Source: Pasteurellaceae bacterium RH1A (GTDB lineage Bacteria > Pseudomonadota > Gammaproteobacteria > Enterobacterales > Pasteurellaceae). Taken from it: 64,000 nucleotides of DNA. This document shows positions 22,387 through 31,392 of this stretch, piece after piece. The first letter of the stretch is position 1, and each line of letters begins with the position of its first letter. The DNA lies in contig CP015195.1 in the NCBI GenBank assembly GCA_012221805.1, positions 618,806-682,805 of the forward strand, given 5' to 3'. Under the pieces are notes generated by a model, which was not told the DNA's origin, searched no databases, and saw nothing but the letters and a program-made list of their open reading frames with translations. Position numbers and translations under genes: made by a program.

Positions 22387-22514
22387 ATACAACGCTCAAG
22401 CGTTTTTAGAAACGAAGAAGCAAAAACGAAGAAACAACGAATAACAAAGACTACTAGGTTTTCAGCTTGATTACAAAAAAGAACAAAAACAAAAAACAAC
22501 AGAGAAAAGAATTT

Positions 22515-22631
22515 TCCTGATGGCCATAGTGCTGTGGCACCACCTGACCCCATACCGAACTCAGAAGTGAAACGCAGTCACGCCGATGGTAGTGTGGGGT
22601 TTCCCCATGTGAGAGTAGGACACCATCAGGG
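22515..22631 (+). rRNA. rrf: 5S ribosomal RNA
   Basis: About 117 bases with the conserved core CCGAACTCAGAAGTGAAACG and closing stem CCTGATGG / CCATCAGG. Last gene of the rRNA operon, 129 bases after 23S. Confidence 0.96.
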
Positions 22632-22644
22632 TTTTATTAAGAAG

Positions 22645-22677
22645 AACCGCTAGAGTGAAAGCTTTAGCGGTTTTTTG
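22645..22677 (+). terminator. Terminator of the rRNA operon
   Basis: Arms AACCGCTA (22645-22652) and TAGCGGTT (22665-22672) followed by TTTTTT-rich sequence, 14 bases after 5S. Confidence 0.85.
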
Positions 22678-22692
22678 CTATCTAGACTTAAG

Positions 22693-22739
22693 ACAAGCGG
22701 TTGAGATTTGCAAGAAAATTGCAAAAAAGATCCGCTTGT
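22693..22739. repeat. Facing pair of uptake signals
   Basis: ACAAGCGG at 22693-22700 and CCGCTTGT at 22732-22739 face each other across an A-rich stretch with TTGCAAGAAAATTGCAAAA. It lies between the rRNA terminator and slyD. Confidence 0.85.
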
Positions 22740-22827
22740 AAAAACTTGTACTTTCTATTTCTCAAAGAGGGCAGAACAGAGTACAATGCAAGACCTTTTC
22801 CCCTTTTAAAAACATAAGGATTATTGA

Positions 22828-23418
22828 ATGAAAATTACCAAAAACGTTGTACCAAGCATTGCCTATCAAGTGCGTACCCAAGATGGCGTATTAGTGGATG
22901 AAGCACCAGCCAATCAACCCCTTGAATACCTACATGGCCATAACAACCTTGTTATCGGTTTAGAAAATGCTCTTGAAGGCAAGAGTGTGGGCGATAAGTT
23001 AGAAGTACGCGTACAGCCTGAAGAAGCCTACGGCGAATACAACGAAAATATGGTACAACGTGTGCCAAAAGAAGTCTTCCAAGGTGTGGATGAATTAGAA
23101 GTGGGCATGCGTTTTATCGCAGACACCGACATCGGTCCATTACCGGTGGTTATCACTGAAGTAGATGGTGATGAAGTGGTAGTGGATGGCAACCACATGT
23201 TGGCAGGCCAAGAACTACATTTTGTTGTTGAAGTAGTTGCCACCCGTGAAGCGACATTAGAAGAAATCGCCCACGGCCATATCCATTCAGGCGGCGGTTG
23301 CTGCGGTGGTCACGACAGCGATGAAGAAGGCCACGGCTGTGGTTGCGGCTCTCATCACGATCACCACCACGATCACGACCATCATCACGGACACGGCGGT
23401 TGTGGTTGCAATCACTAA
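22828..23418 (+). CDS. slyD: FKBP-type peptidyl-prolyl isomerase / metallochaperone SlyD
   Basis: 196 residues, TAAGGA before the ATG. Residues 1-70 and 120-145 form the FKBP domain; 70-120 is the insert-in-flap chaperone domain (VPKEVFQGVDELEVGMRF). The tail from about residue 148 is packed with His and Cys (CCGGH, CGCGSHHDHHH, HGGCGCNH) and should bind nickel or zinc. In E. coli SlyD assists folding and delivers nickel to hydrogenase; here nickel enzymes such as urease or hydrogenase would be the clients if the genome has them. Cytoplasmic. Confidence 0.97.
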   Translation: MKITKNVVPSIAYQVRTQDGVLVDEAPANQPLEYLHGHNNLVIGLENALEGKSVGDKLEVRVQPEEAYGEYNENMVQRVPKEVFQGVDELEVGMRFIADTDIGPLPVVITEVDGDEVVVDGNHMLAGQELHFVVEVVATREATLEEIAHGHIHSGGGCCGGHDSDEEGHGCGCGSHHDHHHDHDHHHGHGGCGCNH

Positions 23419-23432
23419 TTAGGTGTGACCAG

Positions 23433-24959
23433 ATGGAAAACTCCCTCCTATCAGGCACGGATTACCTCCGTGCCGTTTTAAGTTCAAATATCTACGATCT
23501 GGCCCAAACCACCCCCTTACAAAAAATGGAAAAGCTCTCGGAGCGTTTGGGTAATAGCATCTTTATTAAGCGTGAAGATCGTCAGCCTGTCCACAGCTTT
23601 AAGCTGCGTGGGGCCTATGCCATGATTGCCTCCCTCTCTCCTGCACAAAAGGCGGCGGGTGTGATTGCGGCCTCGGCCGGCAACCATGCTCAAGGCGTTG
23701 CCCTCTCTGCTAACCATTTGGGCTTGCGGGCCCTTATCGTTATGCCTCAAAGCACCCCTTCTATCAAGGTTGATGCTGTTAAGGGCTTTGGTGGTGAGGT
23801 GCTTTTACACGGTGCTAATTTCGATGAAGCCAAGGCCAAGGCCATTGCTTTATCCCAAGAATTGGGCATGACCTTTATTCACCCCTTCGATCACCCCAAG
23901 GTTATCGCAGGCCAGGGCACCATTGGCCTAGAGTTGCTCCAGCAAAATGCCCATTTAGACCGTATTTTTCTGCCGGTTGGCGGTGGCGGTTTGGCAGCGG
24001 GTGTGGCTGTCTTTATCAAGCAAATGTTGCCGGATGTTAAGGTTATCGGGGTAGAATCTGAGGACTCAGCCTGCCTTTACGCTGCATTAAAAGCAGGACA
24101 ACCGACCGATTTAGACCGTGTTGGCCTCTTTGCTGATGGTGTGGCTGTCAAACGGATTGGCGATGAAACCTTCCGTCTCTTGCAGCAGTATATTGATGAT
24201 GTAGTCTTGGTGGATGCCGATGAAATCTGTGCGGCCATGAAGGACGTTTTTGAAAACGTGCGTGCCGTATCTGAGCCATCGGGTGCTTTGTCCTTGGCGG
24301 GCTTGAAAAAATATGCCGCCCAACATGATCTACAAGGCGAAAATTTAGCCTGTGTTCTGTCGGGTGCCAATCTCAATTTCCATACCCTACGTTATGTGTC
24401 TGAACGCTGTGAGCTGGGCGAAAAACACGAAGCCTTGCTGGCCGTGACCATTCCTGAACAAAAGGGCAGCTTCCTTAAATTCTGTCAAATCTTGGGAGAC
24501 CGAGCCGTGACCGAATTTAACTACCGTCACGCTGATGATCACCAAGCCTGTGTTTTTGTTGGAGTTCGCATTGCAGGGGAAAAAGAGAAGGCCGATATTA
24601 TCGACAACCTCCAGCAGCATGGCTATGAGGTAAGCGATCTGTCTGATGACGACATTGCCAAAACCCATGTGCGTTATATGATCGGCGGCCACTGCCCAAG
24701 CATTGAGAATGAAAGCCTCTACAGCTTTGAATTCCCAGAGCAAAAGGGCGCCTTGCTTAAATTCCTCCAAACCTTAGGCAACCATTGGGATATTTCCCTT
24801 TTCCACTACCGTGCCCACGGCGTGGATTATGGTGATATTCTCGTAGCCTTTGATCTAGATGAGAACGACAAGGTCTTATTTAACCAGCACCTAAAAGTCC
24901 TGGGCTATAGCTACCAAAATGTCAGTGAAAGTCGGGCCTATCAACAATTTTTACGCTAG
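23433..24959 (+). CDS. ilvA: Threonine deaminase, biosynthetic (IlvA)
   Basis: 508 residues from the ATG at 23433 (AGGTG upstream); earlier in-frame starts would overlap slyD. The PLP-binding lysine is Lys57 in HSFKLRGAY. The glycine-rich phosphate loop VGGGGLAAG is near residue 185, and two ACT-like regulatory repeats occupy about 335-508 (KGSFLKFCQ and KGALLKFLQ). It converts threonine to 2-oxobutanoate, the first step to isoleucine, and is normally inhibited by isoleucine. The regulatory domain separates it from the short catabolic TdcB. The ilvGMEDA genes are not adjacent; instead it sits between slyD and the thr operon. Confidence 0.97.
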   Translation: MENSLLSGTDYLRAVLSSNIYDLAQTTPLQKMEKLSERLGNSIFIKREDRQPVHSFKLRGAYAMIASLSPAQKAAGVIAASAGNHAQGVALSANHLGLRALIVMPQSTPSIKVDAVKGFGGEVLLHGANFDEAKAKAIALSQELGMTFIHPFDHPKVIAGQGTIGLELLQQNAHLDRIFLPVGGGGLAAGVAVFIKQMLPDVKVIGVESEDSACLYAALKAGQPTDLDRVGLFADGVAVKRIGDETFRLLQQYIDDVVLVDADEICAAMKDVFENVRAVSEPSGALSLAGLKKYAAQHDLQGENLACVLSGANLNFHTLRYVSERCELGEKHEALLAVTIPEQKGSFLKFCQILGDRAVTEFNYRHADDHQACVFVGVRIAGEKEKADIIDNLQQHGYEVSDLSDDDIAKTHVRYMIGGHCPSIENESLYSFEFPEQKGALLKFLQTLGNHWDISLFHYRAHGVDYGDILVAFDLDENDKVLFNQHLKVLGYSYQNVSESRAYQQFLR

Positions 24960-24961
24960 GC

Positions 24962-25010
24962 CACAAGCGGTCAAAACTTGCGAGAAATTTGCAAAAATAG
25001 GCCGCTTGTG
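24962..25010 (+). terminator. Terminator-like hairpin of two facing uptake signals after ilvA
   Basis: CACAAGCGG (24962-24970) and CCGCTTGTG (25002-25010) pair perfectly, three bases after the ilvA stop. The loop holds TTTGCAAAAA. There is no long T run after it, so termination is plausible but not certain. Confidence 0.6.
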
Positions 25011-25085
25011 TGAGTAAAAAGACTTGACAATCTTGACGGCTTAAGCCATTCTCTCACCTGTTTTTGACAAGCCAAGGGCCAAGCA

Positions 25086-25142
25086 ATGAAACAATTTGCA
25101 AGCATTACCACCACCATGACGACCATTATGCAAAAGCCATAG
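25086..25142 (+). CDS. thrL: thr operon leader peptide
   Basis: 18 residues, MKQFASITTTMTTIMQKP. Five of 18 residues are threonine and two isoleucine, concentrated in ITTTMTTI, as expected for the thr leader controlled by both amino acids in E. coli. An AAGGG-like ribosome site lies about ten bases upstream. Translation of the Thr/Ile run senses charged tRNA and sets the RNA fold downstream. It is too short for routine gene finding. Confidence 0.85.
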   Translation: MKQFASITTTMTTIMQKP

Positions 25143-25143
25143 T

Positions 25144-25203
25144 GCGGGTGGATTTGGCTCAAACTAACAGAACAACTGAACCCGCCCACAAGCGGGTTTT
25201 TTT
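25144..25203 (+). promoter_or_regulatory. thr operon attenuator (antiterminator and terminator)
   Basis: The terminator has arms AACCCGC (25179-25185) and GCGGGTT (25192-25198) followed by T6. An identical GCGGGT at 25144-25149 can pair with the same ACCCGC (25180-25185), forming the competing antiterminator. GGTGG (25147-25151) can in turn pair with CCACC inside the threonine codons (25108-25112). So regions 1:2, 2:3 and 3:4 of a classical attenuator are all present. The terminator loop and right arm contain CACAAGCGGG, an uptake-signal core. Confidence 0.85.
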
Positions 25204-25242
25204 ATACCTATTTTTACAAATACAAACTATTCAGGAGAAACT

Positions 25243-27699
25243 ATGCGAGTTCTAAAATTTGGAGGCACTTCTTTAGCCAACCCAGAACGCTTTATGCAGG
25301 CGGCTGACCTTATTGAACAGGCCCACCTCAAGAGCCAGGCGGCCGGTGTGCTGTCTGCTCCGGCCAAGATCACCAACCACCTAGTCGCCATTGTCGATAA
25401 GGCCATTTTAGGCGAATCCTTTGAAAGCCACCTCTCTGAAGCTACTGAAATCTTCCACAACATCATCAACGGTTTACATCAAGCCAATAATAAGTTCGAC
25501 CGTGAGGGCTTACTGGCCTTGGTTGCGGCGGAATTAGAGCAAATTCAGGGCGTGGCCAGAGAGGCAGCGGTCAGCAAGTCCCTTTCTGACAAGGTGGCGG
25601 CCACCATTCACTGTCGAGGCGAAAAACTCTCCATTGCCATGATGCAGGCCTGGTTTGAGGCCAAGGGCTACGAGGTTACTCGGATTGATCCCGTTGAAAA
25701 ACTTCTAGCCCACGGTTCCTATTTAGAATCTTCAGTAGATATTGCAGAATCCACCAAGCGGGTTGATGCCGCCTCCATTCCAGCTAAAAATGTAGTGCTC
25801 ATGGCCGGCTTTACTGCCGGCAATGAAGAGGGTGAATTGGTCTTATTAGGCCGTAATGGTTCAGACTATTCTGCTGCCTGCTTAGCCGCCTGCTTAAAGG
25901 CTGAATGCTGTGAAATCTGGACAGATGTGGACGGGGTCTTTACCTGCGATCCACGTTTAGTGCCGGATGCTATTTGCTTGGAAAAAATGTCCTACCAAGA
26001 AGCCATGGAGCTGGCCTATTTCGGTGCTAAAGTTATCCACCCTCGCACTATCGGGCCTTTGGTGCCGCTCAATATTCCTTGCCTCATCAAAAACACTGGC
26101 AACCCAGAGGCGGCAGGCACCATTATTGATGGCAATGTAGCCACCGACAACCTCAAGGTGAAAGGTATTACCAACCTAGACAACGTGGCCATGTTTAACG
26201 TATCTGGTTCAGGCGTGCCGGGCATGGTCGGTATGGCGGCCCGAGTTTTCTCCACCATTTCGAAAGCGGGCATTTCCGTTATTCTGATTACCCAATCTTC
26301 TTCTGAATATAGCATCAGTTTCTGTGTACCAGCTAAGGTGGCGGATCGGGCTTTAAATGTCTTAAATGCGGAATTTAGTGCCGAACTGGCTGACAATTCG
26401 CTCGATCCAATCGAAGTGATTAAAGATCTTTCTGTGGTGTCAGTGGTGGGCGATGGTATGCGTTCTTCTAAGGGGATCGCCGCCCGCTTCTTCGGTGCCT
26501 TGGCCCAAGCCAATATCAGCATTGTGGCCATTGCCCAAGGCTCATCTGAACGTTCCATCTCCGCTGTGGTGCCGATGAACAAGGCCATCGAAGCGGTCAA
26601 GGCCACCCACCAAAACCTCTTTAACAACAAAAAAGTAGTCGATATGTTCTTAGTCGGGGTGGGAGGCGTAGGGGGCGCACTGATTGAACAGGTAAAAAAG
26701 CAGAAGGAATTTCTGGCTAAAAAAGACATCGAAATCCGGGTCTGTGCCCTGGCCAATGCCAATAAAATGCTCCTAGACGAACGTGGCCTCAACCTGGATA
26801 ACTGGAAGGCGGATCTGGCCAATGCCACCCAGCCGTCAGACTTTGATGTGCTGCTTTCCTTCATTAAATTGCACCATGTGGTCAATCCAGTCTTTGTGGA
26901 CTGCACCTCGGCCCAGTCGGTAGCCAACCTCTATGCTCGCGCCCTCAAAGAAGGCTTCCACGTAGTGACACCAAACAAGAAGGCCAACACCTCCAGCTAT
27001 GCCTACTACCAAGAAATGCGGGAAAACGGCCGGGCCAGCCAGCATAAGTTCCTCTACGAAACCAACGTGGGGGCAGGCCTGCCAGTGATTGAGAACCTGC
27101 AAAACCTCTTGGCTGCTGGTGATGAAGTGGAGAAATTCGAGGGGATTTTATCGGGGTCGCTGTCCTTTATTTTCGGTAAATTGGAAGAAGGCTTAACCCT
27201 CTCCCAAGCCACCCTCTTGGCCAAGGAAAAGGGCTATACCGAACCCGATCCTCGTGACGATCTATCTGGCCAAGACGTAGCCCGTAAGCTCTTGATTTTG
27301 GCTCGTGAAACAGGCCTGCCACTGGAGCTAGACGACATTGAAGTGGAAGGCGTATTACCGAAAGGCTTTGCTGAAGACCTGCCAACTGCCGACTTCCTCA
27401 AGGTCCTGTCAGAGCTGGATGCGGAATTTGCAAAAAAAGTGGACGAAGCCGCCGCTTGTGGCAAGGTGCTCCGCTATGTTGGCTCCATCACCAACGGCAA
27501 GTGCCGAGTGGCCATTGAAGCAGTTGAGGCCGATCATCCGCTCTACAAGGTCAAAAACGGTGAAAATGCCCTGGCCTTCCTCACCCGCTACTACAACCCA
27601 ATTCCACTCCTACTTCGGGGCTATGGGGCTGGTAATGAAGTGACGGCTGCCGGTGTCTTTGCCGACATCCTCCGCACCCTACACGGGGGGGCCAACTAA
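25243..27699 (+). CDS. thrA: Aspartokinase I / homoserine dehydrogenase I, bifunctional
   Basis: 818 residues (E. coli 820). The kinase domain opens with [16 protein letters not shown]; a regulatory region with ACT domains spans about 310-460 (two [10 protein letters not shown] / [14 protein letters not shown] motifs); the dehydrogenase domain starts near residue 465 with the nucleotide-binding GVGGVGG and includes the [10 protein letters not shown] motif. It catalyses the first and third steps from aspartate to homoserine and is normally feedback-inhibited by threonine. The start follows a strong AGGAG site 40 bases after the attenuator. It overlaps thrB by one base. Confidence 0.98.
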   Translation: MRVLKFGGTSLANPERFMQAADLIEQAHLKSQAAGVLSAPAKITNHLVAIVDKAILGESFESHLSEATEIFHNIINGLHQANNKFDREGLLALVAAELEQIQGVAREAAVSKSLSDKVAATIHCRGEKLSIAMMQAWFEAKGYEVTRIDPVEKLLAHGSYLESSVDIAESTKRVDAASIPAKNVVLMAGFTAGNEEGELVLLGRNGSDYSAACLAACLKAECCEIWTDVDGVFTCDPRLVPDAICLEKMSYQEAMELAYFGAKVIHPRTIGPLVPLNIPCLIKNTGNPEAAGTIIDGNVATDNLKVKGITNLDNVAMFNVSGSGVPGMVGMAARVFSTISKAGISVILITQSSSEYSISFCVPAKVADRALNVLNAEFSAELADNSLDPIEVIKDLSVVSVVGDGMRSSKGIAARFFGALAQANISIVAIAQGSSERSISAVVPMNKAIEAVKATHQNLFNNKKVVDMFLVGVGGVGGALIEQVKKQKEFLAKKDIEIRVCALANANKMLLDERGLNLDNWKADLANATQPSDFDVLLSFIKLHHVVNPVFVDCTSAQSVANLYARALKEGFHVVTPNKKANTSSYAYYQEMRENGRASQHKFLYETNVGAGLPVIENLQNLLAAGDEVEKFEGILSGSLSFIFGKLEEGLTLSQATLLAKEKGYTEPDPRDDLSGQDVARKLLILARETGLPLELDDIEVEGVLPKGFAEDLPTADFLKVLSELDAEFAKKVDEAAACGKVLRYVGSITNGKCRVAIEAVEADHPLYKVKNGENALAFLTRYYNPIPLLLRGYGAGNEVTAAGVFADILRTLHGGAN

Positions 27700-28649
27700 T
27701 GAGCGTCTTACGGATTTATGCCCCGGCCTCCAGTGCCAATTTAAGCGTAGGCTTTGACAGCCTGGGCACGGCCATTTCCCCGATTGATGGCTCACTCTTG
27801 GGCGATGTGGTGCAGATTGAAGACTGCGACAGCCCCTTTGAGCTAGAAAGTGCCGGCTATTTTGTTCGGAAACTGCCTAAAGAGCCGCAAAAAAATATCG
27901 TCTATCAGGCCTATGTGCTCTTTAGCGAACGCCTTAAATTACGGGGCGGCGTGGTCAAAAATCTACGCCTGACGCTTGAAAAAAATATGCCGATTGGTTC
28001 CGGCCTAGGTTCCAGTGCCTGTTCGATTGTGGCGGCCCTGGTTGCCCTCAATAAATTCCATGCAGAGCCTTTTTCTAAGATGGAACTCTTGGAAATGATG
28101 GGCGAACTCGAGGGCAGAATTTCAGGCTCCATCCACTACGACAACGTTGCCCCTTGCTACTTGGGCGGCCTGCAACTCATGACCCAGTCCCTAGGCAATA
28201 TCTGCCAGCCTATCCCATTTTTTGATGAATGGTACTGGGTGCTGGCCTACCCAGGCATTGAGGTTTCGACGGCTGAAGCCCGAGCCATTTTGCCGAAAAG
28301 CTACACCAGAGCAGAGATGATCCAACAGGCTCGTTACCTAGGCTCCTTCGTCCACGCCTGCCACACCCACCAGGATGTGCTGGCTGCCGTGATGATGAAG
28401 GACTTAATCGCCGAGCCTTACCGTGAAAACCTCCTACCCAACTTCCCAGAAGTCCGCCAGGGCTGTAAGGATTTGGGGGCCTTAGCGGTCGGTATTTCAG
28501 GCTCCGGCCCAACCATGTTTGCCATCGCACCAGACCTGGAGCACGCCCAAAAACTGGTGGCCTACCTTGAGAAGCACTACTTACAAAATAATGAAGGCTT
28601 TATTCATATTTGTAAGGTGGATAATCAAGGGGCAAGAGAGATTAGCTAG
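27699..28649 (+). CDS. thrB: Homoserine kinase
   Basis: 316 residues. GHMP-kinase fold: substrate loop [17 protein letters not shown] (6-22), the ATP loop [13 protein letters not shown] near residue 96, and the C-terminal [12 protein letters not shown] motif. Phosphorylates homoserine to O-phosphohomoserine. Start and thrA stop overlap as TAATG, so translation is coupled. The next gene should be thrC by E. coli and Haemophilus order, but a paired uptake signal and pdxH follow instead. Confidence 0.97.
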   Translation: MSVLRIYAPASSANLSVGFDSLGTAISPIDGSLLGDVVQIEDCDSPFELESAGYFVRKLPKEPQKNIVYQAYVLFSERLKLRGGVVKNLRLTLEKNMPIGSGLGSSACSIVAALVALNKFHAEPFSKMELLEMMGELEGRISGSIHYDNVAPCYLGGLQLMTQSLGNICQPIPFFDEWYWVLAYPGIEVSTAEARAILPKSYTRAEMIQQARYLGSFVHACHTHQDVLAAVMMKDLIAEPYRENLLPNFPEVRQGCKDLGALAVGISGSGPTMFAIAPDLEHAQKLVAYLEKHYLQNNEGFIHICKVDNQGAREIS

Positions 28650-28654
28650 GCCTT

Positions 28655-28701
28655 ACAAGCGGTCAGGATTTGCAAAAAATCTGCAAAGTCTGGCCGCTTG
28701 T
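28655..28701 (+). terminator. Facing uptake signals between thrB and pdxH (terminator-like)
   Basis: ACAAGCGG (28655-28662) pairs with CCGCTTGT (28694-28701), the loop carrying TTTGCAAAAAATCTGCAAA. It fills most of the 66-base gap and could end the thr transcript. The right arm abuts the pdxH ribosome site. Confidence 0.55.
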
Positions 28702-28715
28702 TCTTTGGAGGAAGG

Positions 28716-29348
28716 ATGGACTTACACAACATTCGTGATGATTACCGCAAGCAGGCTCTGTCCCTAGGAGCTTGTGCCCAAGATCCCTTGGTTCAGTTTG
28801 AAAAATGGCTGGCAGAAGCCCTGCAAAGCAGGGTTAATGAAGCGACAGCCATGAACCTGGCCACCGTCAAGCCTGATGGCCGGCCTTCTAGCCGTATGGT
28901 GCTGCTCAAAGAGGTCAATCAGCAGGGCTTTGTCTTTTTTACCAACTACCAAAGCCACAAGGGCCAAGCCCTGGCCGCCCACCCCTTTGCTGCCCTCACC
29001 TTCTTCTGGCCAGAATTAGAACGCCAGGTGCGGGTTGAAGGGAGGGTAGAAAAACTACCTGAAGGCCAGTCTGATCAATATTTTGCTAGCCGCCCCTACA
29101 CCAGCCGTATTGGGGCCTGGGCCAGCCAGCAGAGCCAGGTGATCGAGGGCTACCGCACTCTTCTAAGCCGAGCGGCCTCCTTTACCCTCAAATACCCTCT
29201 GAACGTCCCCCGCCCAGCCCATTGGGGTGGCTATGTGGTAGTGCCTGAACGGATTGAGTTTTGGCAGGGCAGAACCAGCCGCCTGCATGACAGGATTTGT
29301 TATCGTCTGTCAGAGGGGGAGTGGGTAAGGGAGCGTTTGTCGCCTTAG
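28716..29348 (+). CDS. pdxH: Pyridoxine/pyridoxamine 5'-phosphate oxidase
   Basis: 210 residues from the ATG at 28716, preceded by GGAGGAAGG; an upstream TTG lies inside the uptake-signal hairpin and is not used. The FMN-binding split-barrel is recognisable from [20 protein letters not shown] and [10 protein letters not shown], and the C-terminal signature from [14 protein letters not shown] with the RLSP end. It oxidises PNP and PMP to PLP, the cofactor of IlvA and other transaminase-fold enzymes. It is 66 bases after thrB. Confidence 0.97.
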   Translation: MDLHNIRDDYRKQALSLGACAQDPLVQFEKWLAEALQSRVNEATAMNLATVKPDGRPSSRMVLLKEVNQQGFVFFTNYQSHKGQALAAHPFAALTFFWPELERQVRVEGRVEKLPEGQSDQYFASRPYTSRIGAWASQQSQVIEGYRTLLSRAASFTLKYPLNVPRPAHWGGYVVVPERIEFWQGRTSRLHDRICYRLSEGEWVRERLSP

Positions 29349-29362
29349 GGCAGTAAACTATT

Positions 29363-29436
29363 GATAGCGCCAGCGTCCACGCTGGTGCTGATAACTCATT
29401 GATATAAAAGACACCAGCGAGGGCGCTAGCGCCATC
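29363..29436. repeat. Double-hairpin palindromic repeat, copy A
   Basis: The first unit TAGCGCCAGCGTCCACGCTG (continuing GTGC) at 29365-29388 and a second, imperfect unit at 29412-29434 (ACCAGCGAGGGCGCTAGCGC) face each other across about 23 bases. It lies between the convergent pdxH and ubiA. Same family as 31164-31234, 49889-49962 and 63824-63890. Confidence 0.8.
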
Positions 29437-29450
29437 TGAGCCATCCAAGG

Positions 29451-30329
29451 TTACCATTTACCGCCCAAAATCCCCACCAAGATGGCCACAAAAATCCCCA
29501 TTCCCACATAATTATTGTTCAAAAAAGCCTTGAAACAGGCCATTCTTTCCCGTTTTTTGGTTAGCCAGCATTGGTAGATAAAGAGTGTGGCGGTCAGTGC
29601 AAGCACGACAAAATAGCCCAGGTTGAAATCCTTGAGATAGCCTAGCCAAACCAGTAGGCCCAAGGTGGTAAATTGCAGGAGGGCGATGATCTTGTTGTCG
29701 TATTGGGCGAAGAGAATGGCGGTAGATTTTACCCCGATGCGCAGATCATCATCCCTGTCCACCATGGCATATTGGGTGTCGTAGGCCACCGTCCAGGCTA
29801 GATTGGCCAAGAAGAGCAGCCAGCATTCCAATGGTAAACTTTCGCTCACCGCCCCAAAGGCCATGGGGATAGACCAGCCAAAGGCCATGCCCAGCACCAA
29901 TTGGGGCAGGTGGGTGTAGCGTTTCATAAAGGGATAGACCACGGCCAGGCCTGCTGCAATAAAGGACAGCAAAATGGTGTAGGTGTTGAGTTGCAGCACC
30001 AAGCAAAAGGCCATGAGGAGCAGGCCGCCAAAGAGGATCTTGGCCTCGGTTTCGGTCACTCGGCCAGTGGCCAGGGGGCGTTGGTTGGTGCGTTTGACCT
30101 GGCCGTCAATATGACGGTCGGCATAGTCGTTAATCACACAGCCTGCCGCCCGCATAACAATCACGCCCAGCACAAAAATCAGGAAAATATTGATGGGCGG
30201 AAAGCCATCGGCGGCCATAAAAAGCGCCCAGAGGGTTGGGTGGAGCAGGAGCAGGGTGCCGATGGGCTTGTCCAGCCGCATAAGCTGGGTTAGAGCCTGC
30301 CACTTGTCTTTGGAAAAAATCTTAGTCAT
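29451..30329 (-). CDS. ubiA: 4-hydroxybenzoate octaprenyltransferase
   Basis: 292 residues from the ATG at 30329. Intramembrane prenyltransferase with about eight or nine helices. The first Asp-rich motif [11 protein letters not shown] lies near residue 76 and the second, [14 protein letters not shown], near residue 198; both bind the prenyl diphosphate through magnesium. It attaches the octaprenyl tail to 4-hydroxybenzoate in ubiquinone synthesis in the inner membrane. The start overlaps the last codons of glpR by eight bases, so translation is probably coupled. ubiC, its usual partner, is not next to it. Confidence 0.97.
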   Translation of the reverse strand: MTKIFSKDKWQALTQLMRLDKPIGTLLLLHPTLWALFMAADGFPPINIFLIFVLGVIVMRAAGCVINDYADRHIDGQVKRTNQRPLATGRVTETEAKILFGGLLLMAFCLVLQLNTYTILLSFIAAGLAVVYPFMKRYTHLPQLVLGMAFGWSIPMAFGAVSESLPLECWLLFLANLAWTVAYDTQYAMVDRDDDLRIGVKSTAILFAQYDNKIIALLQFTTLGLLVWLGYLKDFNLGYFVVLALTATLFIYQCWLTKKRERMACFKAFLNNNYVGMGIFVAILVGILGGKW

Positions 30330-31083
30330 GACAAATATAAACCGCCACATCATGGTGGCTCAAGTGTTGTTGGAGGTTGGCGGGCAGCTCACGGTTGGTA
30401 AAGAGGCCGTTGAGTTCGCTGATATTGCCCAGTTTAACAATGGCCTTGCGGCTGAACTTGGAATGGTCGGTCACCAGCCAAACCTGGCGGGAACTTTGCA
30501 TCAAGGCCCGTTTGACCTGCACCTCATGGTAGTCATAGTCTAGCATGGAACCATCGCTGTCCACCGCACTGATGCCCAGAATGCCGAAATCCAGGCGGAA
30601 TTGCTCAATAAACTGCACTGTGGCCTCGCCAATTAAGCCACCATCTGTGCGCAAATTGCCACCTGCCACCGTGATATTAAAATCTTCCTTCTGCATAAGA
30701 ATGTGGGCAGCATTGAGGTTGTTGGTGACGATATTGAGCTCCTGGTGGTTGAGCAGGGCGTGGGCCACGGCCTCGGAGGTGGTGCCGATGTCTAAAAAGA
30801 GAGAAGAGCCATTGGGAATACGGCTGGCCACGGCCTGGCCGATGGCATTTTTTTCACTGGAAAAGAAGAGCTTGCGTTCACTGTAATCACTGTTTTCACT
30901 GCTAGACGGCACGCCCGCCCCGCCGTGGTGGCGGCGAATGAGGTTGCTTTCGGCCAGCTCATTGAGATCACGCCGAATGGTTTGGGAGCTGACCCCAAGT
31001 TCAGCCACCAGTTCTTCCGTGCTGACGTAGCCCTGATGATTGACCATTTCAATGATTTTTTTGTGTCGAATGGATTGTTTCAT
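30322..31083 (-). CDS. glpR: Glycerol-3-phosphate regulon repressor (DeoR family)
   Basis: 253 residues from the ATG at 31083 with AGGAGGGC upstream. The N-terminal winged helix has the DeoR signature [30 protein letters not shown] sequence (around 18-45); the sensor domain contains [15 protein letters not shown] and [11 protein letters not shown]. Residue-by-residue similarity to E. coli GlpR is high ([30 protein letters not shown]). It represses glp genes when glycerol-3-phosphate is low. No glp structural genes are adjacent; the gene overlaps ubiA instead, an unusual partner. Confidence 0.92.
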   Translation of the reverse strand: MKQSIRHKKIIEMVNHQGYVSTEELVAELGVSSQTIRRDLNELAESNLIRRHHGGAGVPSSSENSDYSERKLFFSSEKNAIGQAVASRIPNGSSLFLDIGTTSEAVAHALLNHQELNIVTNNLNAAHILMQKEDFNITVAGGNLRTDGGLIGEATVQFIEQFRLDFGILGISAVDSDGSMLDYDYHEVQVKRALMQSSRQVWLVTDHSKFSRKAIVKLGNISELNGLFTNRELPANLQQHLSHHDVAVYICHD

Positions 31084-31392
31084 TTGCCCTCCTAACAAGC
31101 GGTCAATTTGGGCGGATTTTTTGCAAATTTTGCTAAAAATCGCTCCGCTTGTATGCCCTTAATGCTGGCGCCAGGGTCTTCGCTGGTGCCTTTTTCCGAA
31201 AATTATCAGCACCAGCCTGGAGGCTGGCGCTATCTTTTCTATCTTTTTATCTAGGCTTTTTAACCTAGTTTACACAAGCACATTTTCAACTTTTACCCCT
31301 GATTTTTCAACCTTTTTCGGTGCTTTTGTGCTATAATCTGGCCAATTTTTTGCCCCCTGGGCAACCCTTTATTTTCAGATTAGGAAATTTCA
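31084..31392. other. glpR-gyrA divergent gap: uptake-signal pair, palindromic repeat, gyrA promoter
   Basis: No gene. Facing uptake signals lie at 31095-31102 and 31145-31152, copy B of the double-hairpin repeat at 31164-31234. A perfect -10 TATAAT (31332-31337) sits 55 bases before the gyrA ATG. No -35 of normal spacing stands out; TTTCAA at 31305-31310 is too far. Confidence 0.7.
31164..31234. repeat. Double-hairpin palindromic repeat, copy B
   Basis: GCTGGCGCCAGGGTCTTCGC (continuing TGGTGCC) at 31164-31190 faces CACCAGCCTGGAGGCTGGCG at 31210-31229. The second unit is a near-perfect palindrome. It lies between glpR and gyrA promoters. Confidence 0.85.
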
